A DNA stretch of 8,112 nucleotides from CAYFHQ01 sp964342805 (GTDB lineage Bacteria; Bacillota; Clostridia; Peptostreptococcales; Acidaminobacteraceae): positions 1 through 8,112 of the forward strand of contig CAYFHQ010000142.1 in the NCBI GenBank assembly GCA_964342805.1, in the 5' to 3' direction. Position numbers and translations under genes: made by a program. This document shows, one piece after another, positions 5,925 through 8,112 of the stretch (position 1 is the stretch's first letter; every line of letters begins with the position of its first letter). Below the pieces are notes generated by a model, which did not search any database, was not told the origin of the DNA, and worked only from the letters and a program-made list of their open reading frames with translations.

Positions 5925-7085
5925 ATGGGCAGATATTGGCTAATGATTCTAGCAACCAGTATGGCGTTAACAGCATGTGGAGGGGCCCAGGCCAGCGAGC
6001 CTGTTGAGAACTCCGTGACAGATCCGGTTCCTGAACAAGTGGTAACGGTGGAGCAGCCACCTGAACCTGTCAATGAAGTCGCAGTGGAAGAGCCAGACAA
6101 TGTAGTAGAAGAAGCAAGTCAAGAATCAACTGAAGGTACAACCGTTGAAGAAGAGCCCATAGAAGAGGAAGCAGGTCCATTTGCGCCCTTGACTGGCCTC
6201 CCTTCAACGGATGAAACCATAGAAAAGCGCGCCATGGCTGTCATGTTAGACAACTATTTTCGGGCAAGACCCCAAGCGGGTCTTGGTCAAGCAGATGTCG
6301 TATATGAGATCCTGGCAGAAGGGAATATCACCCGTTATATGGCGATATTCCACACTGGAGCGCCAGAAACGATTGGTCCCATCCGAAGTGCCCGACCTTA
6401 CTTTATTGATAAGGCCTTGGAGTATGACCCATATTATGTACACGTCGGCGGTTCAATGCAGGCATTGACCGACGTCATCGTACTCAATATGGCAGACGTG
6501 GATGGGCTCTCCTCAGGGTCCAATGTGTTTTGGCGAACATCTCACAAAAAGATTCCCCACAATATGTATGCCAGTGACACCTCCCTCCGTAAGGAAGCCA
6601 ACCGGAGAGGTCATCGGGTAGATATTGGGGTGGACCATTTGACTGCGAACAGTGTATTTCGTGCTTTGGAAAGTGGTTCGCCAGCAGAACATGTGCTTAT
6701 TCGTTATAAAAAACCGACCACGAGGGACAAAGTGGGGTATTACAGTGAATGGACATGGGACGAAGAAATTAAAATGTACAGACGGTCTGTGAACGGCAAG
6801 CCCCATGTGGATGAAACCACCAAGGAAGCCCTGACAGCAGCAAATGTTTTAATTCAAGCTGCGAAGCACAAGGTCATTGATAATGAAGGACGGTTATCGG
6901 TGGCTCTAATTGGAGAAGGAAGTGGCTGGTTCCTCACAGGGGGTGAAAAAATCCCTGTGACATGGAAAAAGTCCGACCGTAGGGATGTGACCCGATTCTA
7001 TGACGAAAGCGGTACGGAGATTGTCCTCAATCCCGGCGTGACATGGTATCAAGTCATTCCTACGGACTTGAAACTAGGATGGTGA
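5925..7085 (+). CDS. DUF3048 (YerB-like) lipoprotein
   Basis: A 386-residue predicted lipoprotein. A short signal peptide (residues 1-17; one Arg, then a hydrophobic stretch) ends in the lipobox L15-T-A-C18, so Cys18 would be lipidated and the rest anchored on the outer face of the membrane. Residues about 22-85 form an acidic, Pro/Glu/Val-rich linker of low complexity. The DUF3048 N-terminal domain follows (about 86-220), with FAPLTGLP, RAMAVMLDNYFRARPQAGL, ADVVYEILAEGNITRYMAIF and IGPIRSARPYF. The C-terminal DUF3048 part (about 240-380) contains YSEWTWDEEIKMYRRSVNGKPH and ends near VTWYQVIP. The molecular function of the family is unknown. The ribosome binding site GGAGG (5913-5917) lies 7 bases before ATG. 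It sits in the operon 13 bases after ybeY and 4 bases before cdd, a slot often taken by dgkA in related operons. Confidence 0.9.
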   Translation: MGRYWLMILATSMALTACGGAQASEPVENSVTDPVPEQVVTVEQPPEPVNEVAVEEPDNVVEEASQESTEGTTVEEEPIEEEAGPFAPLTGLPSTDETIEKRAMAVMLDNYFRARPQAGLGQADVVYEILAEGNITRYMAIFHTGAPETIGPIRSARPYFIDKALEYDPYYVHVGGSMQALTDVIVLNMADVDGLSSGSNVFWRTSHKKIPHNMYASDTSLRKEANRRGHRVDIGVDHLTANSVFRALESGSPAEHVLIRYKKPTTRDKVGYYSEWTWDEEIKMYRRSVNGKPHVDETTKEALTAANVLIQAAKHKVIDNEGRLSVALIGEGSGWFLTGGEKIPVTWKKSDRRDVTRFYDESGTEIVLNPGVTWYQVIPTDLKLGW

Positions 7086-7089
7086 TTTT

Positions 7090-7494
7090 ATGGATTACAA
7101 AAAGTTAGTTGAAATGGCTTATGAAGCAGCTGAGATGGCCTACGTGCCTTACTCAAATTTCAATGTCGGTGCAGCACTGCTAGGTAAGTCAGGTAAAGTC
7201 TATACAGGTTGTAATGTGGAAAGCGCATCTTATGGTGGTACCAACTGCGCAGAGCGGACAGCGCTCTTTAAGGCAGTTTCAGAAGGTGAAAGAGAATTTG
7301 AAGCCATTGCCATTGTGGGCAAGGGACGTGAGCAGACATTCCCCTGTGGTATTTGTCGTCAAGTCCTTGCGGAGTTCGGCCTTGAGCTGGACGTGATCCT
7401 GGCAGACGACCTGGAATACCAGGTATACAAGCTAAAGGACCTGATCCCACATGCATTCACCAAGGCTTCATTGGATAAGCAGACAGGCAAGTAG
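7090..7494 (+). CDS. cdd: Cytidine deaminase (homotetrameric type)
   Basis: A 134-residue protein of the short, tetrameric cytidine deaminase class. Zinc ligands C53, C86 and C89 and the catalytic glutamate E55 are all present in NCAERTALF (52-60) and PCGICRQVL (85-93). Substrate-binding segments YVPYSNFNVGAALL and GCNVESASYG are also intact. It deaminates cytidine and deoxycytidine to uridine and deoxyuridine in pyrimidine salvage in the cytosol. The ATG is only 4 bases after the preceding stop. The ribosome binding site is GGTGAT (7081-7086), matching the 3' part of the 16S complement and overlapping the end of the lipoprotein gene, so coupling is likely. Lying directly before era is its usual place in Bacillota. 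Confidence 0.96.
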   Translation: MDYKKLVEMAYEAAEMAYVPYSNFNVGAALLGKSGKVYTGCNVESASYGGTNCAERTALFKAVSEGEREFEAIAIVGKGREQTFPCGICRQVLAEFGLELDVILADDLEYQVYKLKDLIPHAFTKASLDKQTGK

Positions 7495-7512
7495 AACACT
7501 GGAGGGACGAAT

Positions 7513-8112
7513 TTGGACGAGTATAGGTCGGGCTTTGTAACGATCATCGGTAGACCAAACGTTGGAAAATCAACTCTGATGAATAACATTCTGGGTGAGA
7601 AGATCGCAATTATGTCTTCAAAACCTCAGACTACACGGAATAAGATCCACGGAATTTATAGCAAGGAAGACGCCCAGATTATCTTTTTGGACACGCCAGG
7701 TGTCCATAAACCAAAGAGTAAATTGGGTGAGTTTATGGTGAAGTCTGCGACTGACACCTTAAAGGAAGTAGACGTCGTCCTATTTATGGTGGACCATTCC
7801 AAAAAGATTGGCCCTGGAGACCAGTATCTCCTGGACCAACTGGAAAAGGTAAAGACACCGATCATTTTGGTCATTAATAAGGTGGACTTACTGACCCCAG
7901 ACGAATTGCGCAACATTGTATCAAACTACGAAAAATACGACTTTATCAAGGATATCATCGGTGTATCTGCCCTTGAGAACAAGAACGTGGACTACCTTTT
8001 GGACCGGATTGTGTCCTTCATGGAGCCAGGTCCTATGTTCTACCCAGCGGACATGATCACGGACCAACCGGAACGAGCTATCGTTTCTGAAATGATCCGT
8101 GAGAAGCTTTTG
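7513..8112 (+). CDS. era: GTPase Era, 5' part (3' end outside window)
   Basis: The first 200 codons of Era, open to the end of the window; full proteins are about 295-305 residues. GTPase motifs are G1 GRPNVGKS (13-20), G2 in SKPQTTR (36-42), G3 DTPG (60-63), G4 NKVD (122-125) and G5 VSALENKNVDYLL (151-163). The segment FYPADMITDQPERAIVSEMIREKLL at the end is the typical linker into the C-terminal KH domain, which is cut off. Era binds the 3' end of 16S rRNA and acts in small-subunit assembly, in step with YbeY encoded upstream. The start is TTG at 7513, with GGAGGG (7501-7506) 6 bases before it. No in-frame ATG precedes the conserved G1 region, so the TTG start is well supported. Confidence 0.95.
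   Translation, partial: MDEYRSGFVTIIGRPNVGKSTLMNNILGEKIAIMSSKPQTTRNKIHGIYSKEDAQIIFLDTPGVHKPKSKLGEFMVKSATDTLKEVDVVLFMVDHSKKIGPGDQYLLDQLEKVKTPIILVINKVDLLTPDELRNIVSNYEKYDFIKDIIGVSALENKNVDYLLDRIVSFMEPGPMFYPADMITDQPERAIVSEMIREKLL

Overview
The window looks like a stretch of chromosome from a low-to-mid GC member of the Bacillota (Firmicutes), most likely a clostridial lineage. The evidence is gene order and proteins: mtaB, a HIT protein, rpsU, yqeY, then phoH, a 7TM-HD phosphodiesterase (yqfF/pgpH), ybeY, cdd and era. This conserved housekeeping neighbourhood is well known in Bacillota. Strong GGAGG-type ribosome binding sites precede nearly every gene, also typical of the phylum. Genus and species cannot be decided from the sequence. 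All genes lie on the + strand, and I see no mobile gene, CRISPR array, tRNA or rRNA.

Region 1 (1-1242) holds the 3' two-thirds of mtaB, a tRNA-modifying radical SAM methylthiotransferase whose start lies upstream of the window. A complete small HIT-family nucleotide hydrolase follows. Region 2 (about 1270-2072) is a separate transcription unit: a consensus sigma-A-type promoter, an 80-nt leader, rpsU (ribosomal protein S21, only 58 codons) and yqeY. A GC-rich hairpin closes it.

Region 3 (2030-2328) is the only sizeable non-coding stretch. It contains that hairpin, then a 129-bp imperfect palindrome whose terminal arms are 19-bp inverted repeats with one mismatch, then a canonical intrinsic terminator with a T-run, then an extended -10 promoter for phoH. 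The palindrome is the one feature here that gene content does not explain.

Region 4 (2329-8112) is a tightly packed operon: phoH, yqfF/pgpH, ybeY, a DUF3048 (YerB-like) lipoprotein gene, cdd and the 5' part of era. Gaps run from 0 to 18 bases. The genes link RNA and ribosome maturation (YbeY, Era, perhaps PhoH), c-di-AMP turnover (PgpH), pyrimidine salvage (Cdd) and an envelope lipoprotein. In many Bacillota the slot between ybeY and cdd holds diacylglycerol kinase dgkA; here it holds the lipoprotein. phoH and era both appear to start at TTG.

I found no convincing new multi-gene system. The palindromic intergenic element and the lipoprotein placement are the points most worth a second look.
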